Positions 34,186 to 44,423 of a stretch of DNA of 61,802 bases are shown here, piece after piece. The stretch lies in contig JAFGVV010000042.1 in NCBI GenBank assembly GCA_016937795.1, forward strand, positions 1 through 61,802, written 5' to 3'. Each line of letters starts with the position of its first letter. The first letter of the stretch is position 1. Origin of the DNA: Paludibacteraceae bacterium. Its GTDB lineage: Bacteria > Bacteroidota > Bacteroidia > Bacteroidales > Paludibacteraceae. The notes beneath the pieces are model-generated. The model saw nothing but the letters and a program-made list of their open reading frames with translations, was not told the origin of the DNA and ran no database searches. Position numbers and translations under genes: made by a program.

Positions 34186-37100
34186 ATGAAAAAAATTAAT
34201 TTACTTGCTTTAATGTTGCTTATTAGCATTTCAGCAGCTTTTGCGAAACTTCAGCCAGCTGATTTCACAGTTTATGGTATTGATGCCGTAGGAACTGATA
34301 TTGCAGTTGCTGCTTCAGGAAATGTGTATGTGGCCTCGCGTATTTTGGCCTCTACCAATACAAATGGTTTAGTGTCGCCTGTAGCTTACGACGGATACGC
34401 TTTGAGCAAAATGACTCACGATGGACAAATTGAATGGACAAAATTCATTACCGGAAATGACGTAAATATAGCTTATGGGGGCAAAATCAAATGTATGGTC
34501 GATGCAGACGAGAATGTGATAGTGGCTATGCATGTAGCTCCTGGGACTTCCAACAGCGATTTAATTACAATAAATGACAATGAACAAATTGCACTTTCAT
34601 CAGGCAGCAGGGGTTGTGGGTTGTTGGTTTCGTATAGCAGTAACGGACGTACAAATTTCTCAAAATCGTATAAAAATATTGCTGGTGGCGAAAACTATAG
34701 TCAGCCTTTTATCAGCGATATAGCAATTGATGGTAGTGGAAATATTTTTGTGGCAGGCAATCATTATCGTTCGTTTTATGCCGATCAACAATTGATTGAA
34801 GTGCATACCAATACTAATAGTGTCGCGGTTCAAACAGGCTTTATATTAAAGTATTCGAATGAAGGAGTTTTGCTAAGCAATAAAACTTTCAAATCAGGCA
34901 GAGGCATTAGTAATCTGATAATTACGTGGGATAACGACAATGTGTATTGTGCCGGAAAATACGATTTTTCGTTTTTCGATGGTGAAGATTGGCACAAACA
35001 TCCAAATGCACCGGCCGAGTTAAATCAAAGTACTTATAATCAGGGTATTTTTATTCAGAAAATGAGTAATAGCTTTACAAACGCTGAAACAAGGTATTTA
35101 GAAGTGACAAAGGAGGGTAATAGTAGTATTGAATCTCCGGTTTCTGATATTTATATCAGTGCAAATAACAACATTATTATTACAGGTGCCAAAGGAGATG
35201 ATCAGATAAGCTATAACGAAACAGAAGTTTTTCCTGCCGAATCAGGAAGTAAAAAGTCATTTATTATAAGTTTTGATCAGGATTTCAACCTTGATTGGGC
35301 GCACCTTATCGGAAAAGAAGGTAATTCTCAGTTTTTTGTTTCGGGAAATGAAATTTCCGGCGACAGCGATGGGAATATCTTTTTAACCACAAACGCAAGA
35401 ACAAGTGTGAATATTGGCGACACTATACTTCAAGGAGGTAATAAATATGCAGGTGTGATTGCAAAATATACTGAAGATGGCGATTTTGTTCATGCGTCCC
35501 TGCTATACTACGGAGAGTACGATAATATTAATGCCATTGCATTCAATGCCGACAAATCGAAAATGTACTTAACCGGACAATCGTTGTATTGGCAGTATCA
35601 AAATCCATTTGACAATATAAAACCACGCAGATACGATGGCGATATTGAAAACTCAGCCACTTCGATGTTTGTGTGCAGATACGATGATGTTGAATATGTT
35701 GATCCGAATATATTAGCTCTGAAAACACAGTTTCCTGCCGAAAACGAAACCGACGTTGATAAACAAAATCCGGTAAGATTATCATTTAATAAAAGTGTAA
35801 CGGCAAGGACAGACTTATCAATCAGCATATCCACTCCTTCAACAGGTTTTCAGCAAAGCATTGCGGGTAGTGAAATCTCTGTAACCGACACAGTAGCTAC
35901 ATTTTCGATGGCAAATTTAGCGGATGGCAAGAAACATGCTGTAATAATTCCACAGGGCTTTTTTGTTGATGCTACAAATCCTGACAACTCGTGGCCTAAA
36001 GATGACGACTATACCATTTTGTTTAGCACCAAAGATGCACAAAGTGTGATAAAAATCGATTTCTTAAACGATGCGAAGGAAAATATGGTTTGGACTACTG
36101 ATGTTGCAAACGAGTATTATTACGAAGGACATTGGGATTTCGACATTAAGGGAATTCCTATGCGTTGGAATACTACATATAGTGTGGAGGAGTCGCCTAA
36201 TTATATTGCCACGTCAAAAGTAAAATCATCGCAACCTCACGAAGATGCGATAGGTGCTGTAATGTTAGTTTCTGGAAATGCACAACTAATGGTTAATACT
36301 ACCGGTTTGCAAAATAAGATATCCAAAGTGAGTTCGCAGGTATATCAAAATTGTTGCAATCTGACAACAAACCTTTATGGAGGCAGGAAAATATTATATT
36401 CTGATAAAATGGATGGTTGTATTCCTGATTATGAACAACTTCCTACTCGTGGTGATTATTGGTACACTGTACAAAACATAACGAATGAAGACTTATACAC
36501 TATTGATTCAATTCATTACACTACTCCTGAAGGCTATGTTTTGCAAATGGAGTTTGAGATTGTTGATATTGCTACACCGGTAGTAAACTTAGGGGATGAT
36601 ATTAAATTGTGCCGTGGCGATTCAGCTCAAATTGATGCAGGTTATCTGGCAGGGGCTGAGTATTTGTGGAACACCAATGCAACTACACAAAAAATTTGGG
36701 TGAAAGAAGCCGGCGAATATAGTGTAACCGTAAAAAACACGCTTGGAGAAGCTTCTGATGCAATAAATGTGCAGGTTTTCGACACTATTGTAACTATCTT
36801 GCCCGATACCATTTATGCTTGTCCCGGCGACACAGTCACACTAAATGCCGGCAGTCGCGATTATGGTTATTTCTGGAGTGTGCGTTATCCTCAGGATACC
36901 CCTATACGCAAAGTGACTGAATCAGGGCTTTATCAGGTTATTATTTCGAATGGAGCTTGTGCTGTAATCGATTCGGTGCGGGTGATTTACAAACCCGGAG
37001 CTACACTAAATGCTGCGTTTATGCAGGGCGGTGCCACAGGATATGAAGATGTAGCGGGAGAGCTTTACAAAAAAAATAATTCGGGTAGATACGAGCTTTT

Positions 37101-37935
37101 CAGAACGGACAATATGCCGCAAACAATCCGATTCGAAGGATTGCCCGCAGGCGAATATGTACTAAAAGCGCATTTTGTTGACTGGACTTTCCCCGGCGAA
37201 AATCCGTTTGTGGACACTTATCACGATCAAAGTGTAAAATGGTCGGACGTAACGCCCTTTATACTTACTTGTGAGTCGGACACCAGCATTAACTTCCTGC
37301 TTCAGGAAAAGAAATCCGACTTTGATTTCAACGGAACAGGTGTTATTTCAGGCACTGTGGCTTTTATTGGCATTAATCCGGGCTCAAATATCAACAGAGC
37401 GCCACGCGTTGACAATTGCGATACAAGAGTATTGCTTCTCGATGGTACGGGTGCAGTTATTGCAAGTCAGTGTGTGGGTAGCGATGGGTTGTATAGTTTC
37501 AGTAATCTTCCAGCAGGTAATTATGCCATTGTCATTGAACGGGCAGGTTTCGAAATGACTGAGCCAATGACTACCGCCCTTGAAGAAGGTGAGCAGGTTG
37601 TAAACGTAAACTTTACAGTTGACGAAAGCACACAAACAGTTGCAAGTGGAATTACTACGGCTATTTTCAAAGGTTTAATCAGTAATCAAACCAAACTATT
37701 CGTTTATCCAAATCCGGCAATCGAAAGGCTTTATATTGCCATTGTCACCCAAAATGGAAACGACGCCATACTAACAGTGACCGATTTAAGTGGCAGAGAA
37801 ATCGTGAATAAAAATATATTGTTACAAGCGGGTCAGAATTTGCTTAAACTTGATAATCCCGGGCTTAAAGGAATGTACATTTTACACATAAACACTAAAG
37901 AAGAGCATTTAAACTCGAAAATTGTATTTGAATAA
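34186..37935 (+). CDS. Large secreted T9SS surface protein
   Basis: The 1249-residue protein has a clear signal peptide (to AFA at about 20). The N-terminal third (about 25-500) has repeating propeller-like units such as DGSGNIFVAGNHYRSF and DSDGNIFLTTNARTSVNIGD. An Ig-like Big_5 domain starts near 515 (FPAENETDVDKQNPVRLSFN). Two short domains of the type LGDDIKLCRGDSAQIDAG near 800-930 and a carboxypeptidase-like/SdrD B-type domain (TRVLLLDGTGAVIASQCVGSDGLYSFSNLPAGNYAI) follow. The end (VYPNPAIERLYIAI, LSGREIVNKN, GMYILHINT, KIVFE) is a T9SS type A sorting domain, so it is probably released or anchored outside the cell. Function unknown; probably adhesion or binding. Confidence 0.9.
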   Translation: MKKINLLALMLLISISAAFAKLQPADFTVYGIDAVGTDIAVAASGNVYVASRILASTNTNGLVSPVAYDGYALSKMTHDGQIEWTKFITGNDVNIAYGGKIKCMVDADENVIVAMHVAPGTSNSDLITINDNEQIALSSGSRGCGLLVSYSSNGRTNFSKSYKNIAGGENYSQPFISDIAIDGSGNIFVAGNHYRSFYADQQLIEVHTNTNSVAVQTGFILKYSNEGVLLSNKTFKSGRGISNLIITWDNDNVYCAGKYDFSFFDGEDWHKHPNAPAELNQSTYNQGIFIQKMSNSFTNAETRYLEVTKEGNSSIESPVSDIYISANNNIIITGAKGDDQISYNETEVFPAESGSKKSFIISFDQDFNLDWAHLIGKEGNSQFFVSGNEISGDSDGNIFLTTNARTSVNIGDTILQGGNKYAGVIAKYTEDGDFVHASLLYYGEYDNINAIAFNADKSKMYLTGQSLYWQYQNPFDNIKPRRYDGDIENSATSMFVCRYDDVEYVDPNILALKTQFPAENETDVDKQNPVRLSFNKSVTARTDLSISISTPSTGFQQSIAGSEISVTDTVATFSMANLADGKKHAVIIPQGFFVDATNPDNSWPKDDDYTILFSTKDAQSVIKIDFLNDAKENMVWTTDVANEYYYEGHWDFDIKGIPMRWNTTYSVEESPNYIATSKVKSSQPHEDAIGAVMLVSGNAQLMVNTTGLQNKISKVSSQVYQNCCNLTTNLYGGRKILYSDKMDGCIPDYEQLPTRGDYWYTVQNITNEDLYTIDSIHYTTPEGYVLQMEFEIVDIATPVVNLGDDIKLCRGDSAQIDAGYLAGAEYLWNTNATTQKIWVKEAGEYSVTVKNTLGEASDAINVQVFDTIVTILPDTIYACPGDTVTLNAGSRDYGYFWSVRYPQDTPIRKVTESGLYQVIISNGACAVIDSVRVIYKPGATLNAAFMQGGATGYEDVAGELYKKNNSGRYELFRTDNMPQTIRFEGLPAGEYVLKAHFVDWTFPGENPFVDTYHDQSVKWSDVTPFILTCESDTSINFLLQEKKSDFDFNGTGVISGTVAFIGINPGSNINRAPRVDNCDTRVLLLDGTGAVIASQCVGSDGLYSFSNLPAGNYAIVIERAGFEMTEPMTTALEEGEQVVNVNFTVDESTQTVASGITTAIFKGLISNQTKLFVYPNPAIERLYIAIVTQNGNDAILTVTDLSGREIVNKNILLQAGQNLLKLDNPGLKGMYILHINTKEEHLNSKIVFE

Positions 37936-37955
37936 GCTATTTAAGGGATGAATAA

Positions 37956-37998
37956 AATTCGGGCATGTGGCAATATTGTTACATGTCCGAATTTTTTA
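37956..37998 (+). terminator. Terminator after the T9SS surface-protein gene
   Basis: AATTCGGGCATGT / ACATGTCCGAATT (13 bp with one G-T pair, 12-nt loop) is followed by TTTTTATT, 20 bp after the stop codon. Confidence 0.8.
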
Positions 37999-38029
37999 TT
38001 GCTATTTTTCACAAATTCGCACTAATAAA

Positions 38030-38060
38030 TTGTGTATCCCATACATTATTTTTACATTTG
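38030..38060 (+). promoter_or_regulatory. Promoter of the MG2/TonB-plug gene
   Basis: TTG (38030-38032), a 20-bp spacer and TACATTTG (38053-38060) match the Bacteroidetes -33/-7 promoter with near-ideal spacing. The ATG at 38169 would follow a leader of about 100 nt. Confidence 0.6.
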
Positions 38061-38168
38061 GGGTGTTTTTCCAGGAATTAAGAATTTTATTTGCCAAACA
38101 TGAAATTTCCCTGTTAACAGCAATTCTGACAAGCTTAGTTCGAATCCACTAAATACTGAAAGAAAATC

Positions 38169-40796
38169 ATGAAGCCTCAATTTAAAACACTGATTATCAT
38201 CCTTTTTATTCTCACATTCCAACACTCCTTTGGTCAGGAGCCCGATATAAAAACCATTGCCACCCGATTTGCACAGTTATGGCACTTCAACCCACAGGAA
38301 AAAGTATATGTACATACTGACAAGCCCTATTACAATGCAGGGGAAACCATTTGGCTCAGTGCTTATGTGCTTAACTCGGCCACACATCGTCCCGATTCGA
38401 AAAGCCGCTTTGTATTTGCAGAATTAATCGACCCAACCGACTCCGTTGTTTCTCGCATAAAAATCAGAAAAGACAGTATTGGTATTTCCGGATATTTAAA
38501 ACTACATCCTGAAATTAGGCCGGGTACTTATACACTCAGAGCATATACGCATTGGATGAAGAACACCGATGATTTCTTTTTTTACAAAACAATTGATATT
38601 GGAAATAGTATTGACACCCGTATAAACTGCACTGAAGAATTTGTAAAACTTCCTGATGGACGTTGGCAGGTAGTGCTGCGGTTTAAGGATACCTACGGAA
38701 AGCCCATCGCCGACAAAGATTTCAGTATTATTCACAGTTGGTTAAGTGGAAGCAAAAAGCGTATTTCGGTGCAAACGCAAAAAGATGGTAGCATAGGACT
38801 GAATTTGGCTGACGACAGCAAAACAGACGCAAAAAAGCATCTCGAAATAAGGCTGCGCGAACCGGGGTTGAAATACACTCACAAAGTAATTGTGCCATCG
38901 GACAACGAGGATTTTGCGTTTCAGTTTTTTCCTGAAAGTGGCAGCTTTCTCGATGATGAAATACAAAATATTGCTTTTAAGGCCATAGGAACAAACGGGC
39001 TGTCGGTTGATGTGGAGGGAACAATACATAATCAGACCGGCGAAGAACTTATGGATTTCAAAAGTACTCATAATGGAATGGGGAAAATTTTTCTAAAAAC
39101 AAATCCGGGCGAGTCGTACTACGCAATAATACACAGTGCGAATGTCAAAAACAAAAGAGTAGATTTGCCAGCCACAACAGCGCAGGGTATTTCGCTTCAA
39201 CTGGCACATAACCGCAACCGTATTTTTTATAAAGTAATCAATAAAAGCGCCATACCGTCGGACTCGCTCAATCTTTTGGTACACCTTCGGGGTGTGGTAT
39301 ACCTTCTGCTACCACTGAGTACACAGGAAGGCTTTATTCCCGAAACATTATTTCCTGCGGGTATCGCCACCTTCACAGTGATCGACAAAAAGCTGAATAC
39401 CTGGTGCGAGCGACTGTATTTCAACCGCAACTTTCAGCTTCCGAACGTTAGCATGCAGACTGCCAAAAGCAACTTCAGCAAACGGGAGCCTGTTTCGCTT
39501 ACATTCAGCATAACCGACTCAAAGCAAAAACCCGTACAGGCCCATTTATCGCTTAGCGTTACCGACAACAAGCTAATTAAAACCGATACCCTTGGCGTAA
39601 ACATTCTTAACTCATTGCTCATCAATTCGGATCTAAAAGGCTATATCGAGAAACCAAATGAATATTTCAGCGACAACAGCGCACGCACACGTGAAATTAC
39701 TGACATATTGATGATGACGCAGGGTTGGCGAAGGTTTAACACCGGCGATCTCCTACACTCAAAATTACCTGAAAACAAATTCTATCTTGAAATAGGACAA
39801 ACAGTTTCGGGGCGGGTGTTGAATGTACTCAACAAACCTGTAACCGACCGGGATGTTATTATGTATTCCACATATAAAAACAGAATCAGTGGAGCTAAAA
39901 CCGACAGCACCGGACATTTTATAATCGATGGCATCGAATATCCTGACAGTACTGAAATGGTTCTGAAAGCCCGAAGCAAATCGAAAATTGTGGACATAGT
40001 GCTGCTAACCGACAAAGACTCATTCCCTGCAATAAAAACACCTACACCTGTACTAAGTCGTAAAACAGAGCTTCCTGAGAACTTTTCCCTTGTTAGCAAA
40101 GAAAAATATTATACTGATGGCGGAATGATGGTAGTAAATCTCGACGAGCTAACAGTAAGTGCACTGGCTAAACCTACCAATCCTCAGGATGCGCTATATG
40201 CATCCACTGCTGATAATGTGGTGACTTCAGAAAAACTTGAACAATGGCAGGGGCTACCTATTCTGGATATCATTTCGATGGTACCGGGCGTACAATACGA
40301 TGGACAAAATGTGTCGATTCGTGGTGCAGGCGGAAATCCGCTATTTGTAGTCGATGGTATCGAAACAGAAAGAATTGATGATGTGATGTATCTCAACACT
40401 TCTGACATTGAAGCAATATATGTCTTTAAAGGCGTTTCGGCCACTATTTTTGGTTCGAAAGGAGGAAACGGCGTCATTGCCATTTCGCTTAAAAAAGGTG
40501 CACGCTTCGAGAGCCTTCCACCCAGCAGTCTGGCACGTATTCGGCCACTCGGTTTTCAAAAACCTGAGCAATTTTACATGCCTGCCTACGAAGTGGACAG
40601 CATCAGAATGCTATCGAAATCCGATTTACGCACCACCATTTACTGGCAACCAACGCTACAAACCAACGAGCAGGGCGAAGCGACTGTGAGTTTTTTTACA
40701 GCCGACCGATCGACCACATATCGCATTGAACTCGAAGGAATAGGCCAAAACGGCGAAATTGTACGCTTCAGCTCGGCCATTAAACGCGAGGAGTAG
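38169..40796 (+). CDS. MG2-domain protein with TonB-receptor plug but no barrel
   Basis: The 875-residue exported protein starts with a signal peptide, followed by an alpha-2-macroglobulin MG2-type domain (EKVYVHTDKPYYNAGETIWLSAYV near 40-65) and further Ig-like domains. A carboxypeptidase regulatory-like domain lies near 545-600 (GQTVSGRVLNVLNKPVTDRDV). A TonB-receptor plug domain follows at about 690-785 (PILDIISMVPGVQYDGQNVSIRGAGG, FVVDGIE, IYVFKGVSATIFGSKGGNGVIAI). Only about 90 residues follow the plug, too few for a 22-strand barrel. This layout is a known Bacteroidetes family without a settled role. It overlaps the convergent symporter gene by 17 bp. Confidence 0.85.
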   Translation: MKPQFKTLIIILFILTFQHSFGQEPDIKTIATRFAQLWHFNPQEKVYVHTDKPYYNAGETIWLSAYVLNSATHRPDSKSRFVFAELIDPTDSVVSRIKIRKDSIGISGYLKLHPEIRPGTYTLRAYTHWMKNTDDFFFYKTIDIGNSIDTRINCTEEFVKLPDGRWQVVLRFKDTYGKPIADKDFSIIHSWLSGSKKRISVQTQKDGSIGLNLADDSKTDAKKHLEIRLREPGLKYTHKVIVPSDNEDFAFQFFPESGSFLDDEIQNIAFKAIGTNGLSVDVEGTIHNQTGEELMDFKSTHNGMGKIFLKTNPGESYYAIIHSANVKNKRVDLPATTAQGISLQLAHNRNRIFYKVINKSAIPSDSLNLLVHLRGVVYLLLPLSTQEGFIPETLFPAGIATFTVIDKKLNTWCERLYFNRNFQLPNVSMQTAKSNFSKREPVSLTFSITDSKQKPVQAHLSLSVTDNKLIKTDTLGVNILNSLLINSDLKGYIEKPNEYFSDNSARTREITDILMMTQGWRRFNTGDLLHSKLPENKFYLEIGQTVSGRVLNVLNKPVTDRDVIMYSTYKNRISGAKTDSTGHFIIDGIEYPDSTEMVLKARSKSKIVDIVLLTDKDSFPAIKTPTPVLSRKTELPENFSLVSKEKYYTDGGMMVVNLDELTVSALAKPTNPQDALYASTADNVVTSEKLEQWQGLPILDIISMVPGVQYDGQNVSIRGAGGNPLFVVDGIETERIDDVMYLNTSDIEAIYVFKGVSATIFGSKGGNGVIAISLKKGARFESLPPSSLARIRPLGFQKPEQFYMPAYEVDSIRMLSKSDLRTTIYWQPTLQTNEQGEATVSFFTADRSTTYRIELEGIGQNGEIVRFSSAIKREE

Positions 40797-42057
40797 CAAA
40801 CCGGTTGTGCCGGTCGAGCACCGACGCTACAAAAGTATCGCCGGTTACGTTTACTACCGTACGAAGCATGTCGAGCGGACGATCGATGCCTACAATTAAC
40901 GCAAGTCCTTCGATGGGTATCCCCACCGACGACATGACCATTACTGTCATAACCATACTACCACCCGGAACGCCGGGTGTGCCAATAGAGGCTAATACTG
41001 TCAGCATTACAATTGTCAGCATTTGTGCAAAACTCAAATCAATACCGAAAATCTGTGCGATAAAAAAAATGGCGATTACCTGGTAACAACTTGTGCCATC
41101 CATATTAATGGTGGCTCCCACCGGAAATACAAAAGAGGCTACTTCTTCGGAAATACCAAGTTTTTTCTGCGACTGTTCGATGGTGAAGGGCAATGTGGCA
41201 GCACTCGAACTGGTAGAAAAAGCAAGTAGCTGAATGGGAAAAATACTTTTCAGATAATCGGGGATATTTCGTCCGGTAAAAAAGCGCAACAACAAGGGGT
41301 AAAAAAGCAAAATCATAAAAAGCAAAGCCCCCACTACAGTCAGCGCATAAATGCCTAACGCAGCAAACATTGAACTGTCGCCCGCAAAATCGACAATAAG
41401 CCCAGACATAAGCGCCAACACACCAAAAGGGGCAAATTCCATTACCAAAGCTACTATTTTCAGTATTATTTTATCGAGCGAATCGACAACTACCATAAAA
41501 GGTGCTGTTTGTTTTTCGTCGATCAGCATTATGGCTATACCAAAAAGCAAAGCAACAAATATCACTTGTAGCATGGCCGAATTGTCGCTGCCCGCCGAGA
41601 GGATATTTTCGGGAACCATATTCACAATAAAATCCATAGCTTTGCTTTGCTGCAAAGCCGCGACCTCGTCGGACTGTACGTTTACATTGAATTTTTCTTT
41701 GTACAGGGCTGTTTGCTCAGCTGTGATCATTCGCCCGGGTTTCACAAGCTGCACTGCTGCAAGTCCGAGCATTACTGCAATTAATGTAGTAAGAATGTAA
41801 ATTCCAATGGTTTTGACTCCCAAGCCCGAAAGGCGACGAATATCCTTCATGCCCGTAACACCTTTTATGAGCGAGAGAAAAACCAATGGCACGGCTATTA
41901 GTTTGAGCATTCGAATGAAAATAGTGCCCCAGGGCTGCACCCAGTCCGATATTATGCCCGAAAGCTCGATATACATAAACAAGTAACCGAGTAGTACTCC
42001 GGCAACCATTCCCAAAAGTATTTTCGTGTAAAGTGGCAACTGACTGTATTTCTTCAT
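40780..42057 (-). CDS. Dicarboxylate/amino acid:cation symporter (DAACS family)
   Basis: The 425-residue inner-membrane transporter has eight helices and two re-entrant loops. HP1 serine-rich loop LLAFSTSSSAATLPFT and the NMDGT motif (VGATINMDGTSCYQ) that binds Na+ and substrate are present, as is the HP2 segment SIGTPGVPGGSMVM. The last helix contains GIDRPLDMLRTVVNVTGD, with the Asp/Arg pair that reads the substrate carboxylate and the Asn/Asp Na+ site. It probably moves glutamate, aspartate or a C4-dicarboxylate with Na+ or H+; the substrate cannot be settled. It follows the EF-G paralogue gene on the minus strand, separated by a terminator. Confidence 0.94.
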   Translation of the reverse strand: MKKYSQLPLYTKILLGMVAGVLLGYLFMYIELSGIISDWVQPWGTIFIRMLKLIAVPLVFLSLIKGVTGMKDIRRLSGLGVKTIGIYILTTLIAVMLGLAAVQLVKPGRMITAEQTALYKEKFNVNVQSDEVAALQQSKAMDFIVNMVPENILSAGSDNSAMLQVIFVALLFGIAIMLIDEKQTAPFMVVVDSLDKIILKIVALVMEFAPFGVLALMSGLIVDFAGDSSMFAALGIYALTVVGALLFMILLFYPLLLRFFTGRNIPDYLKSIFPIQLLAFSTSSSAATLPFTIEQSQKKLGISEEVASFVFPVGATINMDGTSCYQVIAIFFIAQIFGIDLSFAQMLTIVMLTVLASIGTPGVPGGSMVMTVMVMSSVGIPIEGLALIVGIDRPLDMLRTVVNVTGDTFVASVLDRHNRFATPRV

Positions 42058-42196
42058 TATACTGTATTTTTTCTAAAAAATTATTCAATCTATCGCGCAA
42101 AACTAATAAAAATCGATGAATTATTCCCGAAATTTCCATAAGACAGTTGACTAAACAGGTTAAAAGGGTATAAACGAGGGAAGATTAATTAAAACA

Positions 42197-42229
42197 AAAG
42201 CAGCTACAAGTCATTCCTGTAGCTGCTTT
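42197..42229 (-). terminator. Terminator after the EF-G paralogue gene
   Basis: A perfect 12-bp stem AAAGCAGCTACA / TGTAGCTGCTTT with a 9-nt loop is followed on the minus strand by TGTTTTAATT, 35 bp after the stop codon. Confidence 0.8.
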
Positions 42230-42263
42230 ATCGATTTTGATCAATACAAAAGAAACATGTTCA

Positions 42264-44423
42264 TCATTCGTCATCCTTTTTGGATGCTTCGTATTCTTTC
42301 AGCAGTTTATCCTGAATATCCATTGGAACAAGTTCGTAGCTTGCAAACTTCATGCTGAATGATGCACGTCCGCCGGTAAGCGAGCTCAATGTAGTTGAAT
42401 AACTTCCAAGCTCTTTCAATGGTATTTTTGCAGTTAGTTTTTCGAATCCTTTTTCGCTTTCCATACCCATAATAATAGCCCGGCGTCCCTGAAGATCACT
42501 CATCACATCTCCCATTTTGTCGGAAGGTACCTGTACAATCACATCGTAAATAGGTTCGAGCAACTTTGGACCAGCCTCTTTGAAGGCTTGTGCAAAAGCA
42601 TTTCGGCCAGCTAAGCGGAACGATATTTCGTTTGAGTCCACCGGGTGCATTTTTCCATCATATACAATCACACGCACATCGCGGGCATACGACCCAGTAA
42701 GTGGGCCCTGCTCCATGCGGTCCATAATTCCCTTCATAATGGCCGGTATAAAGCGGGCATCAATAGAACCGCCCACAATACTATTAATAAGCACAAGTTT
42801 ACCACCCCACTCAAGCTTAATCTCTTGTATATCGCGCACTGATATCTTATACTCCTGACCGCCAAAGCGGAAAGTTTCGGGTGCAGGCATTCCATCGAAA
42901 TAAGGCTCTACAATCAAATGTACTTCACCAAACTGTCCGGCACCGCCCGACTGTTTTTTATGACGATAATCGGCACGGGATACTTTTGTAATCGTTTCGC
43001 GATATGGTATGCGTGGCTCTTTATATTCGATAGCAATTTTATCGTTATTTTCCACACGCCATTTCAGTGTGCGCAGGTGGAATTCGCCCTGCCCGTATAA
43101 AATGGTTTGTTTCAGCTCTTTCGATTGTTCAACAATCCATGTGGGGTCTTCCTGATGCATACGGGTAAGCACTTCACTCAATTTCTCTTCATCGGCTTCA
43201 GCAACTGCTTTGATGGCCCGACGATATTTAGGCTCGGGATATTTTATTTCCGTATAGTCATATTCGCAACCTTTTACATTGAGCACATCGCCTGTACGCG
43301 TATCTTTCAATTTTACTGTGGCTCCGATGTCACCGGCCACCAGCTCTTCTACTTTGGTGCGGATTTGTCCTGATATTGAAAAAATCTGACTGATACGTTC
43401 TTTCGAGCTACGACTAATATTAATGAGGTCGTCACCTTCTTTTACCCGACCACTCATTACTTTGAAGTACGAAACTTCACCAATATGAGGCTCCACGCTT
43501 GTTTTAAATACATAAAGGCTTAATGGTCCTTTGGCATCCGGTGCCACTTCTTTCCCATCTTTTGTTTGTGGCTTTTCGGTAACATTCACACTCGGCGATA
43601 CATTTCCCACAAATTCCATTAGCCGTCGCACACACATGTCTTTTGCAGCGCTCACACAGAAAACAGGGAACATGTCGCGATGTAGCATGCCTTTACGAAT
43701 ACCCATACGCATTTCTTCTTCATCGAGCGAACCCTGATCGAAGAACTTTTCCATTAAAGCCTCATCATGTTCGGCAGCCGACTCCACAAGGGAGTTGTGC
43801 AGATCCTGGGCTTTTTCCATTTCAGAATCAGGTATCTCAAGCACTTCGGGCACGCCACCTTCGGGCTTCCAGCGGTACATTTTCATTTTAAGAACATCTA
43901 CCACCGCATTAAATTGAGCACCTACGCTCACCGGATACTGTATGGTCACCACTTTACCGCCATAGTTTTCGCGTAATTGCTCGATGGTTTTATCAAAATC
44001 AGCTTTGTCGTGGTCGAGCTGATTGGCTACAAAAATCACCGGCTTATTGAATTTTTCGGTATATCGGAAGTGATTGTGTGTACCCACTTCGACGCCATAT
44101 TGTGTATTGAGGAGGAGAAGTGCTGTGTCGGTTACATTGAGTGAGGTAACCACACCACCAATAAAGTCGTCGGACCCGGGGCAATCGATAAAGTTAAGTT
44201 TTTTATCCATCCATTCGGTTTGAATGATGGTCGAAAATACGGAATAACCGTATTCCTTCTCTACGGGAAAATAGTCAGACACGGTATTTTGGTTATTTAC
44301 TGTGCCTCTGCGTTTTATAACACCACTCTCGTAAAGCATAGCTTCCACAAGAGTGGTTTTCCCGGAGCCTGAACTTCCCAGCAGTGAGATGTTCTTAATT
44401 TCATTTGATTGATATACTTTCAT
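42264..44423 (-). CDS. fusA2: EF-G paralogue with degenerate GTPase motifs (EF-G2-like)
   Basis: The 719-residue protein has all EF-G domains in order: G domain, domain II, III, IV (RIPYRETITKVSRADYRHKKQSGGAGQFGEVHL) and V (ELGSYSTTLSSLTGGRASFSM). Its GTPase motifs differ from canonical EF-G. G1 is GSSGSGKT (16-23), switch I reads EKEYGYSV instead of ERERGITI, G3 is DCPGS (80-84) and lacks the catalytic histidine of DTPGH, and G4 is NQLD (134-137) instead of NKMD. A Bacteroides EF-G2 that supports translation without GTPase activity has been described, and this gene looks like its relative. It stands alone, away from str-operon genes, and faces folK across a 330-bp divergent spacer. Confidence 0.88.
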   Translation of the reverse strand: MKVYQSNEIKNISLLGSSGSGKTTLVEAMLYESGVIKRRGTVNNQNTVSDYFPVEKEYGYSVFSTIIQTEWMDKKLNFIDCPGSDDFIGGVVTSLNVTDTALLLLNTQYGVEVGTHNHFRYTEKFNKPVIFVANQLDHDKADFDKTIEQLRENYGGKVVTIQYPVSVGAQFNAVVDVLKMKMYRWKPEGGVPEVLEIPDSEMEKAQDLHNSLVESAAEHDEALMEKFFDQGSLDEEEMRMGIRKGMLHRDMFPVFCVSAAKDMCVRRLMEFVGNVSPSVNVTEKPQTKDGKEVAPDAKGPLSLYVFKTSVEPHIGEVSYFKVMSGRVKEGDDLINISRSSKERISQIFSISGQIRTKVEELVAGDIGATVKLKDTRTGDVLNVKGCEYDYTEIKYPEPKYRRAIKAVAEADEEKLSEVLTRMHQEDPTWIVEQSKELKQTILYGQGEFHLRTLKWRVENNDKIAIEYKEPRIPYRETITKVSRADYRHKKQSGGAGQFGEVHLIVEPYFDGMPAPETFRFGGQEYKISVRDIQEIKLEWGGKLVLINSIVGGSIDARFIPAIMKGIMDRMEQGPLTGSYARDVRVIVYDGKMHPVDSNEISFRLAGRNAFAQAFKEAGPKLLEPIYDVIVQVPSDKMGDVMSDLQGRRAIIMGMESEKGFEKLTAKIPLKELGSYSTTLSSLTGGRASFSMKFASYELVPMDIQDKLLKEYEASKKDDE

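Noticed and set aside
40780..40796. Overlap of two coding genes as a sign of a wrong frame
   Set aside because: Both C-termini are normal for their families; the overlap is a plain tail-to-tail arrangement, as at 4694-4713.
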